From NCBI GenBank assembly GCA_009760855.2, contig WPIO01000001.1:13083001-13147000 (forward strand): a stretch of 64,000 nt of DNA, in the 5' to 3' direction. The position numbers and the translations under genes are program-made. Numbering within the stretch: position 1 is the stretch's first letter; every line of letters begins with the position of its first letter. This document shows positions 49,382 to 63,369 of the stretch, piece by piece. The DNA comes from Cristatella mucedo (Eukaryota; Bryozoa; Phylactolaemata; Cristatellidae). Below the pieces are notes generated by a model. The model did not search any database. It had not been told where the DNA came from and worked only from the letters and a program-made list of their open reading frames with translations.

Positions 49382-52300
49382 AGTGTGCCACCATTGCCAG
49401 CTTGCAGGCTGTGTGGTTGGGAGGCGGAAGCACCAGCATTTAGCCTCTTGCAGACTGTCTGCTCCTTTACGAACAGTCGTCATACTTTCACCCATCTTTC
49501 CATCCTAACAGGGCGATTCCAATCAGAACGGTTGTAGGATAAAACCTCTGTTACTTGGCCGAGGCTGATGGAGGCAAGAACCAAACCTCCAATCGAAACT
49601 GCCGTCAAGGGCTCCTCTGTTCCTTTGAAAGAAATGGTCGGTAATAGTAGGGTTTCATTGATTTTGGGGGGCACTGCAGCAGAGTCCTGTTTTGGAATGC
49701 ATTTAGCCCGGAATACAGGAACATTAGGGTTTTGGGAGGTGGCTGGGGATTGGGGGCTAAATAAAAATTGCAGCCCTTGGAGCTTGTCTCTGCCAAAAAT
49801 TTCCTTCCTAGCCTCACTGGAGCCTGATAATAGTAATAATAAGAAATTTGTTTAGTACCACAAAAGAACTAAATCTCTTTCTAGGCACTTTGTATATGCT
49901 GGGAAGAAAGCATGTCAATGAATGCTGGAAGCAATTGTAGCCAAGCCACTTACTCCGGCTACTGCAGAATAAGGGTGGGCCAGTGCAACTATTTAATCTT
50001 ATTAAAATACCAACTCCCAATTCAGTATAAGACTACCGAAGCAGCAGGACAGCAAGGGCTGACACGGTGCCCAGAACTTTACCAGAACTGGCTTTCTACA
50101 CCGAATGCTTAAAGAAAGTGGAGCACGCTTCTCTGGATTTAAGATTAAGAAATCATAACGATCTCCTGAGTACAAGCATAGCATAAGACACCGTTGGCAT
50201 AACCAGTGAGTCTAGCAGATTGTGCCATCGTCAGGTGCTAAGGCAAACCCTGTAGATACACAGCGATATGGTCTAGGTTATACAGCTTAGCAGACAGTCT
50301 TCTATCAGAGATAACTTCATGCCCTCAAAGATGGCCCTATGTGTGGCATCATAAATAAGCTATACAAAAAACATGAACTGGCGGTCGCCCTTTTCAGGTG
50401 AGCTACCATGCTTCTAGGGTTTCTTACCGTGCTTAGAGAGTACTTCTGGTTGCCCCTGCATCGTAGACCAGGGGCAAAGTGCTTGTTCTTCATAACCCTG
50501 GTTGTGGATCCGAGCCCTGCAGCGGGCGATCCTGTATTTCCCATTGCAAGCGGTGGTGATGGCGGCTAAGGTTTTTCTGCTGCTATATAAAGGAGGCTGT
50601 TAAATCAGCTGAATAAACACATTCTTTTGCAGACTTGTGCAGTTTATGCACAGATTCAAGGTGTTTCTTCATCGTTTTGGCACCATATTTTTCTTTATTT
50701 GGCTTAAAATGATGCTAGTATGGTGCAGACTTAGTGTGCACATCCAAGTTCTGTGTTTCCTAGCAGCTACCATTACTTAAGAGAACAATAACATTTTTAG
50801 AGAATTTAAGGAGGTACATGTCTAAAGAGGTCTGTCAAGAGGCGCATGACTTCAGGCTCTTCGCATTGGAATGCACATGCATTTCTTTTTAGGCAGGTTC
50901 CGTGGGCGATGCTGTGAGCAGAGCTTCTGGCTCTTCGAAATGAGAGATAACAGTATTTTTGTTTAGATTGGCCGAAAAGCCATTCTAGCTGGCATGTCTT
51001 TGCAGTTCTTTGTGCTTTCTAGGTGGCTGCTTAAGGCTGTTTCTCCGAAGGGCGGTTCATAGGGAGGGTACCAATGGTTTCAGATGGGGTTATGGATAGT
51101 TGCATGCCGGGCATGTAGCCTTTCTGCCTCTTCAGACTCTCCAAATGGGGTTTGAATTTATTTTTAGCAAATGGAAAGCCGATTCTAGGTGCCTTGCTTG
51201 TGGCATGGAACTAAAGATTGTCCTCAATTTTTAAGGGTTTAACAAATGATTAACTAAATAACAGTAATAGTAATATAACTAACTAAATGGAACAGTTAAA
51301 AAACACTAAAAGTTAAAATAAGCTTTTAGAACAGCTTTTCTGAGCAGATTTGAAAGAACAGTCTTAGATCTTTTGCCAGGTCAAGGCTTGAACCACTGTT
51401 TAGCTCAGTTTGGGTATGCCCTTGAGGCCTAGGCATACGGGTTTTTGCATGCTTTTCCATTGGAATACATAGTACAGTGAGCTTTGAGATCTTGTCTGGC
51501 TTCCAAAAACGTGCAGAGGACAGCAGCCGACGAGGGTGGCATCATCGTGACAACTGCGCCTGTGGGGGTAGACGTATTTGGTGCAGCAGCAAATCGATTG
51601 CCTTGTTGACAGATTGGGAAGAATGTGTGATGCCGATTACTTGCTGGTCATGATTACAGTGTCGGTGTGACCAGCTTCCATTTTGCAGAGTTGAGCCTTG
51701 TTCTATGTTTCTGTATGTTCCATGTACATGTCTCGTGATTGTATATTGCAATTGGGAAGGTGTAAGATGCTTTTCTTAGGCGCCGGTCGGGCTGGGGGTG
51801 GCAGTTGCTTGACGCAAGGATTCAATTTTGAAGATCAGCCAGACACCTTTCTCTTGTAGATGGGCAGTGCGATGACAGCTTCGTTCACGATAAAAAAAAA
51901 CCTAGCTGTTGGCTCAGCCTTACTTACCATTTAGTGGCCTGAGTAGCGCTGAAGCATGCTTGCCGACCCTTGTACATCAACAGCTGTTGCTTCGTTAGCT
52001 TCACACCCTTGTCGGTAGTCACATTTGCATGCTGACCCTGTGCATGTCACCCCTAACCATGTTATTCATTTTGTTTGTTTTTCATGCATGATTTTACTTA
52101 CCATTTCATTGCATTTCCCTTTGCAGCAAATGTAAAGCACCTAGAAAGAGATTGAGTTCTCTGAGGGCGCTTTATCAAGTACATTATTATTATTATTATT
52201 ATTATTAGCTAAAAGGGGGTGACATCTAATTAGCTTCACACCGGCATCGTTACCCGCAAGGGGGTGACATCTAATTCGTGTCATGGTCTGAGCATCTATC

Positions 52301-55300
52301 GTGCTGGCATGCGGTAGCCTCGTGACACATCATGTGTCGAAAACAAGACTCGTGTTTGCTTGTAGGTAAAGAAACAAACGCTCAGTCCTAAATGGCTGGA
52401 GGAATTCAACATGCACATGTACCCGGGCGAGTGCTCGCAGCTCGAAATCGAAGTATATGACTACAACGTGGCAGCAAGGGCTGCCTTTATAGGAAGGTAA
52501 ACTCGCAGAGATGCTCCATCCCAGGAAGCCAAGCATGAGAGCTGTTCGCTTGATTTATATTGCAGTACAGCGCTTGTCGTGGTCGGAGCTCGACTGAGAC
52601 GTTTTCCACCTGCAGACCCGGTGGGCTTGTGGATTGTGACTTGCACCCGAGCTATCTATCCTTTGTATATCTTATTGCGTTTTTTCTGTCCATGAAACTA
52701 CCCATCACCTCGACTAGGGTGTGCAGTAGACGGTGACCAGCGCTGAATCACACTCGCTACTTAGTGGCCGTATACCTTGTCTTGTTACAATCTGTTGTGT
52801 TGGTGAAGGGGTCTCCTCGGTCTCTCCAAACTCTTCTTGCCAGAACTCATCAAGGATGCCGCCTGGGTTCCGAGTAAAAACGCAGAGGTCTTCTGAATAA
52901 CTGCGCTGATGATTGCATGCACTGCAGTCATATCTACCTGCAGTTACATCCTGGACGATATTTTTAAAGGGGTTGTGCTTTCCGACGAATAACTCCCGAG
53001 ATCCTAGTAGTTGTTTTTGCCATTGTTATTGTGAAAGTTTAGTATACAAGATTGCAAGGCTCCATCGCAGAATGATCTTGAAAAGTTTGGTCCCTTTCAC
53101 TGGGAATCAAGCCCATAGCTTCTACATTGCTTAGGGTTGCCTTATCTGTTGTGCTACAGTGAAGGCTCTGGTTTCGAATAAGCAGCCTCTTGTCTTGTCA
53201 CTGAGGTGTTGATTCACTTACACAGCCCCCCCCCCCGTTATCGCTAGATTCTTGTTAAGCTCACTGAGCTGTGCTCACTGATGTTTGTTAGAGCAAGCAG
53301 TGATTATTACTGTCGTAGCCTGCTTTCGAGCTGCTAATGTTTTTCGACCTGCCACGGTGCGACTATACCGTAACAAACATGGTAGCGCTGATATGCACCC
53401 CAGCGCATGCTTAGACGTGGTCGTCTTGCTAGTTATCTACCACTTGCCAAAGCAGCTTCAGCAAATGGCTACATGGCTGACAGAGCAAAGCGCTACTAAT
53501 GGTTGGGGCTGTATGAGCGGCTAGCGTGTCTGACTTTTGCAGCAGCGTTTGTCGGCTGCCTTCTAACGGGTTGAAGTTGGCGTATGCATGCAGGGCTTCA
53601 GTTGATCTGTCGATTTTGGTGCGAGACCGAACGCACAGAATCGAACAACGACTCGATGACGATGCGGGGACCGTCGTCCTGCTAATAACGATCACAGAGA
53701 GCGCACAGACCGACAGCGACAGCATTGACAGCTCAGCCGCTGTTTCAGCAGTCGCCGATGCCACCGGCAGCAGCAGCAGCTGCAGTCTTGCCGAGCGATA
53801 CGTATGTTCGAGTGTTCTTTTTCTGTGGTCTGAGCGATCATGCTCGCCAATGGCGACCTTGCATTTTGCCCCAGTCCTGCCACGATTATCTTGGTGCTCT
53901 GTCAACGCAGCTTAGTAGTAGTATTCGACCTAACAAAGGCATCGAGCACCGGCATCGCCTCTGCATTATTGCACAGGGTCTGCAGAAATCATTCGAGAAC
54001 GTGGCCGACGTCGGGTGGCTCACGGTGACCGGTAAGCCACGGTGCGCTCTATCGGGCTCTGCAACCTGTCGGGCTCTACTCTCGTCAATGGCAGACGCGC
54101 CTGCCTAGCTGGCGAAGCTGCTGCTTTTGCACTGGCTAGAGCCAGTGCCGTCAGAGCCCCGGCTCCCACTTGTGCACGGTCAGAGCACCTTGTGCACGGT
54201 CAGAGCACCGGCTCCTCCCACGTCTATGCAGTGTGCGTTGCTTAGGGAGTGATGGCCTAGGAAAGCTGGGTGTCACTGCACCATTCAACGCCATCCTTTT
54301 CCTATGGCTCTACTGTGTCTATCGTTGATACTGTCGATCACAAAGTTCTTCTAGAGCACCTCTCATCTCGCCTGGGAATCACTGTCATTGCTCTACAATG
54401 GTCCAGATCATATCTCAGTGGGAGACTCCAGAGTATTGACGTAAATGGACAAAGATCATCTGAGGTACCTCTGAAATATGGGGTACCTCAGGGCTCCGTG
54501 CTAAGTCCGGTTCTTTTCACAGTTTATACTCTCCCTCTTGCTGATGTGATTGCCAAGCACAATCTAGGCTTTCACTTCTATGTGGATGACACTCAGTTGT
54601 ACCTTTGCTTTGATCCCTCTCAGCCTTCGAGCACATCGAATTCTCTCAACTCACTTGCTGCGTGTATTCATGACATCCGCACATGGATGGCAGCAAATTT
54701 TCTAAAACTAAACGATGATTAAACTAACTTACTAGTTATGGGCAAACCCAGTGTGATTCAGAAATTGGAAAGGCTGACGCTCAAAATTGGCTCTGCTAGC
54801 ATATCTCCTTTTGAATCTGCACGAAATCTAGGTGTCATTTTCCATAGTGACTTTTCATTGGACGATCCCATCAGCTCCACAGTCAAGTCTGCCTACTTTC
54901 AGCTACATAACATTGCTCAAATTCGGGCTTGTTTAGGTAAGGATACCACGTCTAAGTTGGTCCATGCATTTGTGACATCTCATCTTGACTTCTGTAACTC
55001 ACTGTTTGCTGGCCTACCTGCATGTGCAATCAAGCGATTACAGCTTGTGCAAAACTCTGCAGCTAGGCTTGTCTGTCGTGAGCATCGCAGTTGCCACATT
55101 ACTCCACTTCTCGCCGACCTGCACTGGCTACCAGTCAAGCAACGCATTGACTTCAAGGTTTTGTCGCTCACTTTTAGGTCACTTCATTCTTTGGCTCCAG
55201 CCTATCTCTCAGATCTACTCCCCCACCAGGCCAAGCATCGTACCACCCACTTTTCGGAATCCAACAGTTTACCAATCCAACAGTTTACCAATCCAACAGT

Positions 55301-56942
55301 TTACCAATAACTCATACAAACCTCAAATCCTTAGGAGACAGCGCATTCAGTTCGTATGCTCCCAAAGCCTGGAACTCACTCCCGACTTGCGTTAGAACAT
55401 CCCCTGACTTGACCACATTTAAAAAGAACTTAAAAACACCTATTTAGGACAGCATTTAGTGGGTCCCTGTGATTCGTCCTTCATGTGCTTATGTGTGCTG
55501 ACACTGTGCATGCTGCCACTAACGACATTTGCGTGCTGACCCTGTGCATGTCACCCCTAACCACGTTATTCATGTTGTTTATCAAGCATGATATTACTCA
55601 CGATTCAATCGAGTTTTACCTTTGCAGCAAATGTAAAGCACCTAGGAAGAGATTGAGTTCCCTGAGGGCACTTTATCAAGTGCATTATTATTATTATCGT
55701 TGCTGCTCAATGCAAGCATGACTCACGCCTCGACAAATCTCGCAAGGTCGGCTAGCGCACACTGCCCTCTCTGGATAGCCGGTGCCTGTTGATACAAACG
55801 GGGGTCTAGTGGCTTCCACGTTCCGGATAGAACCAGGCCGCAAGCCCAGCGCACGTTACATGATAGTCTCAGCCGACGCATGAAGAATACCGGTGAAGCC
55901 CTGAACCTTGTGCCATCACTGCTAACGACCTCATGTAGGTGCAGTACCAATGCACGAAGGTATTCTGATAGTGGCAGACGGCAGAAACAAAGAGCACCCA
56001 TAGCTTAACACGAGTCCATACCCATAGCGTAGAAAAGTGCATTTGACAGCGATGGAGGGTCGACAGGCGCTCAGCAGCAGCCATGCCGTAATCCCGTAGT
56101 ACGATGCGTAGGGTTCATTCCTTTGATGCACTGCCGTCCTAACTCGGCTACGGCCCCTAGTGGCCGTGATAGCCCAGGAGGTAAAGTGCTCGCTTTTTGC
56201 GACCGAGGTCGTGGACTCGAATCCTGAAGTGGACGAACCTTTATTGCCAACTGCAGGCTGTGGCGATAGCTGTTAAGAATGTTCTGCCGCAGTAAAAATG
56301 AGTTTGTTAAATCAGTAAGAATTTTTTTCATAGGTCCACGAGCCCATAAATTCCTGATGTGTGGTGGCTTGGAAATGTCTGAATACCTTGCTACATGAAT
56401 GAACATATAAATAATAAATAATAATAAATGAACGTATGGGTTAGGCATCTACGCTCCACATTGCCATTAGCATCTATTTGTTGCTCACCAGTGGACTTGT
56501 GGTGTTGCCATGTTTTGATGCTGATACGAAGAGCTATCTTTCGAAAGCTGAAACCGTTTTCGAGCCCACTACAACATGTCAAACAAGTGTCTTGGCATTT
56601 TTCAAACCTAGTGGGCTAATCAAGGTGGCCATATTCACAACTTATGACACTTATTGCTTCCTCATATTAGTCCCACCTTGTGGTTATATTTTTTGGCATC
56701 GATTTTGTAAAACTGGCATATTTAAGATTTCGTCTTGATTCCGAGGGTACACATAGTTTTTGTTCCAGCACAACATATGTATATGCATACATATATTTAA
56801 GCAAAAAAAGATGCATTTACTGTATTATGAGTGTGTAAATAGCTTTCTGTATATGTTTAGCCTGCAGCGCAAAGCCAAATGTAGGCTGAAATTCTGTCAC
56901 CAACGTAGTATGACAAGTGGACAGACTGGATCTCGAATCGTA

Positions 56943-56995
<53 letters not shown>

Positions 56996-57980
56996 AATCC
57001 TTTGTGTAGCACCCTACAAGTACTTAATCTCTATTCAGGCGCTTTGCATATCCCACGGGGCTAGAGTCCACGACCTCGGTCATCAAAATGTATTCACCTT
57101 GACCTTGGTCACCTTAAACGCTGTGCCAAACCAGCAAGGCAGGCCGTCCTGATTCTAGTTGTATCGTTACATCGCACCGAGATGTGTTGCTATGCTACCA
57201 TGCCTCAGAGATGGTGTACCATAGTGGCAGCTTGTTCGTGAAGCATCCTTTGGACTTTAAGCCTACTGTATGCTTGTGAGTAAGTTGCGGTGTATTTGGC
57301 TTTTACAATTTCCAACCCAGTGGGCAAGATTTGTGCTGAAAACTCACGGATGGGAAGTTGACCGATGACTAGCTGATCTGTTTCTCGAATATTAAACGGC
57401 ATTTTCTTGTGGCTCTGGCTTTTGTATGCACTTTTTTTCATTACCACAGCATTGCTATGCTATTGCCTAGTTCGCCGTGCACGGGATCTGCCTGCAAAGG
57501 ATTGGGATGGCAAAAGTGACCCCTTTTGCGTTCTCGAGCTGGTCAACACTCGGCTGCAAACCCACACGGTGTACAACTCACTCAATCCTGATTGGGAACG
57601 GATGTTCACAATGTAAGCTGATAATGATTTGCCTAGTTGTTATTTATTGCAAAAAGACTAAGCAAGGTGCTGCAACATGCAAGGTCTGCAGTGTTGTGTC
57701 CTGCTCTTCTTTGGATCCTCTGTAGCAGCTTGTGGATGGTGTGGAGCAGCTTTCATGCTTTATCGGAGTCATCGGGATCATGCCCCTTTTACAGCTGACA
57801 AATATGCTTTGTGGTTTCTTGTGAAACATTTCTTTAGGGAAGTTAAAGACATCCACTCTGTACTAGAGGTCACAGTTTTCGATGAAGATAAAGATTTGAA
57901 GAAGGAATTTTTGGGAAAGGTTGCAATTCCTCTTTTACAGGTATGTTGCAGTATTCCTTCTACTGTCTGCTTGCATATTT

Positions 57981-58057
<77 letters not shown>

Positions 58058-61000
58058 ATTTTGTATATCAAAATATGGAACAACCAAAGGTCATCTGCAA
58101 CAGAAATTTTGCCTCAAGCAGGGAACGATCGCCCAACCTTTGGGTTAGACCGTCCAGAGTGCTAGCGATTAAGATATCGAGGCTACCGCTCTACGGCATC
58201 AAAACAGGGCATACGTTTATTTTTTGTACTATTTGAGAGTCAGAAGAGTGCCATCGTTACTTTAAAGGAGCTTTTCTTCTAACGGAGCTGGCTGTGACAA
58301 CACTTGGGATTGCAGAGGCGACTGCATGATTCAGTTTGCAGAAGCTGGAGGAGATGGGTACCTTAAAGCAGCAGCTTAGTAGTGTTAGACCTCGGTGAAC
58401 GACGCTCCTGGAAGATTAAGGAAAATTAATATGAATGCAATGCAAATGGCTCAACGAGCAGTAAAAAGGCAGCACCGTTTCTCGGCATTGCACGAAGGAG
58501 CTGGAGGCCGAGTAATGCCGGCATTGAACTCCTGCCAAGCATTGTTTAGCTCTGTCTGACGAGTCGAAGTTAATGCTCTTTGCTTACTAGTGAGCGCCTG
58601 GGGCATTCACCGAATGTAATGTAATGTAATGTATCTCCGTCAGTAACTCCACAAAGTCATAAAGACCATGTGGGTGTTACACAGGAGAGTTTTGTATAGC
58701 GCACTCACAGCCTAAGTGGCTTTCGGTACGCATTCGGTAGCCAACAGACTTCGTCTCACGCAACAAAGAGAAAGTGGGAAGCATAGCAGAGTTAGGAGAG
58801 CAGTTTAGATAGTGAGTAGCATAGAAGTAGCAGTTCAGGACCGCTGATAAAGATGTGCCATAGTCGGCAGTCGGAGAGTAGATGTCGTTGCGTAAGAATT
58901 GTGGAAGCGAGTTCCACAGTCTAGGACCTGCAGAGCTAAAGCTTCTGTCGCCAACTGTCTGTAAGCGGATGCAGAGACAGAAGAGGGAGCATTTATTGAC
59001 GAGGACTGTGGTAGTGATATGGGTAATTCTAGCACAGCGGATGTAGGGAGCCTGTACCGTGTACATGAATAGTGGATGCTGAAAAATATTGAGAGATTTT
59101 ACACAAGGTTTTAATTCCACTAGGATACGGGATTAGCGGCATTACCCTGCCGTACGGAAATGAACCACCCAAATTGGGCTCTGATTAATGTGGTTTCGCA
59201 GGGAGCATGGTGTAGCTTTTATTTGGCAGAAGGGCACTGATCTTAAGCATACTGCAGATACCTTTTTATGAAAACCGATATTGCTTGGTTGCGGCTGTCT
59301 GTGTTTTGGGATGGCCAAGTTTATTTAAACCCCAAGCTATTTAAATCCCACTGAATATTTGTGGTGTTAGAGCGCAGACTTCGTAAACAATCCATCTTGC
59401 CAAGAAATCTGACCAAGTAGATGATTCTGCTGAGGGAATGGAGTAAAATCAGCTCTGATTGTATGCAAGTTTTTAGGGTCAGTGCATCACAAACTGCTTG
59501 AAGTAACGCAAGATCGTGTGGGATTAACTTAATACTAAAATTTGGGATTTTGTCGCATTATGTGTGCATGCCTGTGCTTGTGTGAGTGAGACATGCATGT
59601 GTACACGTGTATGAGTATATGGGCGATTAGTGTGCATATACAAGTACTTTTGTGAGTTTCAGGTAGTCGTCAGACTTTATGGAAAAGGGCATTGGTTGAG
59701 TTAATGGGTAAATTCTCATTTACTTCTTTGCTTTAATTCACGTGCACCTACATTCGAAGTCGTAGCTAAACCAGCTGAACTTCAGGAGTTAGTAACTAAG
59801 TGACCTACACAGATATTAGTGAGCTCCACCACGACTTTTATTCTCTTTCTGCCTACCGGTTTAGATGTCACTATGTGGGGCATAATTGGGAAGAAATTCT
59901 TATACAAGCTGTAGCCCAGGAGCCCAAAGCTAGACACTTGCGAAGGTAATGGGAATAGTTGACTGCTGTAAACGTTGCTCCAAAAAAGCTGTGCTGACTA
60001 ATTCTTTCACTAATCCTGCTGGTATGCTTTGTATCATTGCCCAGTGCCAGATAAAATCCAGCATTCTCAGAATCATATGCCGGTAATGCCAACATCTTTT
60101 TAAGTAATTATGCTTTAATTAATTATATTTATCCATCGACGTTGCGCATTAGTTCCTCGCTAGCTTCCTAAACGATACCGCATGCTCCAATAGAAATGAA
60201 GTGGAGGCATGACCCTTCTGTATGCTAATGAATGATGAAACTGTGCTTTAGTGTGTGTATGTAACGTCGAAGGAAGCCTGTCTGGCACTCGAACAAAGAC
60301 TCATCAAAAGTGATATTCCATGCTATGCTGCTGTAGGTACATGGAGGGCAGCCGACATGGTATGCTCTTAAAGACCGTAAGCTGACAGGTCGTGCAAAGG
60401 GAGAAATTCTGCTCGATATCAGCTTGACATTCAATCCAGTATGCATAAGAGGCAGGCTGGGCTGTCTTACTGATTTGCATGCGGCATTTTTGCATGGGTG
60501 CTGCTAAGCTAGCTTCCATTACAGGTGCGTGCCGCGATACGAACAGTCAACCCACGTGAGCAGAAGCTGATGCAGCACGAGCCGAAATTCAAGATTGGGG
60601 TAAGATTTCGGTCTATTCTGCCATGGTGCACTCTGAAAGTGCCATTTGGCCAGCGTCTGGTTTATGTGGACACTAGCTTGTACTCGTGAAAAATGGCTGA
60701 AAAATCAATTACAAATTTAAGTACTTTAAGATACTTTACCAAGATTTTTTCAATATTCCTGAAAAATCAATTAAAAAGAAGACTAGCATTAATTTCAATT
60801 TAGTGAAAATTAAAGCTAAAGCTGGTTCGCAGGTGGATGCTTTTCGACGACCTTTCGCAAGTACATTCAATTTAAAAATTAAAGCCCTTGCATGTAAGCA
60901 TACAAAAATCAATTGAACTGTTTTAAGAATTTTAAGGTATTACTAGTATTAATTACAATTTAGTGAAAACTAAAGCTAAAACAGGTTTGCAGGTAGATGC

Positions 61001-63306
61001 TTTTCGATGACCTTTTGCGGGTAAATTCAATTTAAAAATGAAAGACCTTGCATGTAAGCATTCAGCATCGATAAAGACCCAGGGGCAATAACTTGCCGAC
61101 AGGCACACTTTCACTAAGACAAGACTGTTTTGCCCATGCCCTTCGATTCATCCATCCACTTCGACTATCGATAATCTCCTCAGAATTCATATACACAATC
61201 AAATAACGTGTTGATCAAAAGCTTGCTCAGCACTACTTCATAATTATAATGTATGCTGTTCAATTTTAACTGATGAGATTGCATGTCGTTGCCACACGTG
61301 CAAATTGGTAAATTGTCACCTGATATGTTTGACATGACAACTCATCAATACTTTAGTTCGTATGCTTCCGAAGCCTGGAACTCACTCCGACTTTCGTCAC
61401 AACATCCCCTTACTTGACCGCATTTAAAAAGAACTTAAAACACCTATTTAGGACAGCATTTAGTGGGTCCCTGTGATTCGTCATTTATGTGCTTATGCGT
61501 GCTGACACTGTGCATGCTGCCACTAACCACACTTGCGTGCTGACCCTGTGCATGTCACCCCTAACTATAATATTCATGTTGTTTATCAAGCATGATATTA
61601 CTCACCATCCAATTGCGTTTCCCTTTGCAGCAAATGTAAAGCGCCTAGAAAGAGATTGAGTTCTGTGAGGGTGCTTTAACAAGTGCATTATTGTTATTAT
61701 TATTAATACTGTACCATTGTAGTCAACCTATATAGTTTTGAATGAGTGTGTAAGCGAGTACCATAAACATACGTCACTGATGTCGTGAACACATTGTGCC
61801 CATTGCGATATTTGTTGTACCATATTGATAATAGTTACTATGTAGTACTATATTTATAGTACTATATTCTTAGTATAGTATTTTCCCACAAAAGTATCGC
61901 TGTTACATAATATTCAATTTGAAAATTAAAGACCACTAGTGCAAATGCTTGGCCGAAGTGATTCACCGACCAGCAGACTGCCACGGTTCACCGATCGGCA
62001 GAGCAAGGAGCTGCATTTACGCTAGACTCTTTTTACTTAAAATAGATAGTTTAGTTTCTTTTCAGACGCAGTTGGCAAGTTTTTGCCCGAATACAGATTG
62101 TAAGTTAGCATAACATTTCTTTGATGTGCTTCTTACTAATTTGCAGGGGGGGTGCCTGTAGTAAAGATCAACTTTATTGCGTAGTACTGAACTTGCTTGC
62201 ATGCTTGTAACTGGCTTACCGTTAATTCAGCATTCTCTCCGTGGTTCTGGCAGCGGCAGAAGGGAAGGCAGCCGGTTTGCTAATGAAGTTAACAGTATCG
62301 AATATATTTGATGGAAAAAGGAGATAGAGGGGGAATTCAGGCACAGACTGGCCCAAGTCAGACAGGATTCCCAGAGGAGCGGCAGGCGTAATTATATCGA
62401 CCTCCTGTAGATTGTGTGTGGAAGAGAAAAACGTGATACCTGATTTGTGATGTTTCTAAGAGATTGAAAAAAGGCAGTCAAAGTACTGCGATTTATGGAG
62501 GAGAGCATACGTATTGCCACTCCTGGTAGATGGACTGAAAGGCCTTGGGTAAGGGATGAAGATGTTTGCTAGGCTACTTGATACCCTGCCCATTACTACG
62601 GTGTCCACCAAGGGGACTGTCGCCCACAAGCCTGCTTCAGCATGTCTATGCTGGGTTAACCGTCCTGGTTGATGGATCTGCTTTGCTGGGCAGCGACTTG
62701 CCGAGGTGCCCTGATGTTCGATTCGTCGCCTGTCTTGCCGACACGGATTGCAGATATTCAAGGCTAATGCGACCAGAGCCAAGGCCATATTGGATGCTCT
62801 GATTGGTGCCAAGAACTTCTGGCAAAGTCTCATCGACTGGGATGTGCCTTCACGTACCGTGATAGCGTTCTTTGTGAGTAAGAGAGCAATGTGCTTTCGC
62901 GTCGAGTCGACCGACTCTTGCCGAGGAGAGTGCGAGTGGAGTGATGGCAGACTGACACCGCGCTCCTGTGCTCTGTAGCTGTTCGTCGTCTTGGTATGGC
63001 ACTTTGAACCGTTCATGGCACCCGCCGGCTTGCTGCTTCTGTACGGATGGACGTACTTCGCACAACGATATGGCAGCCACCACAGAGACGTTGGGGATGC
63101 TGTCAGAACCGTGAGTATTCCTTTGGCAACTGTAGCGAGGGTCATGAACCATGGGGCCAGCAGCAAGGTGGCCAGCACTACGAGAGGGGGGATGATACAG
63201 TGGATGTAACCGTGACCCATAAGAGAGCATATGTGGTATGTGCAGAGCATGTGCGCAAGCTCGCGCATGCGCGCGCACACACACACACAGATACACATGC
63301 GAGATA

Positions 63307-63369
<63 letters not shown>

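Noticed and set aside
51995-52242. TTAGCTTCACACC on both sides of the LINE-A copy at 52019 as a target duplication
   Set aside because: The matches lie more than ten bases away from each end of the element, and another nearby word (GGGGGTGACATCTAAT) is also repeated, so this looks like local duplication.
58118-58205. Functional tRNA gene on the minus strand
   Set aside because: No complete cloverleaf and a poor B box; better described as a possible SINE head.
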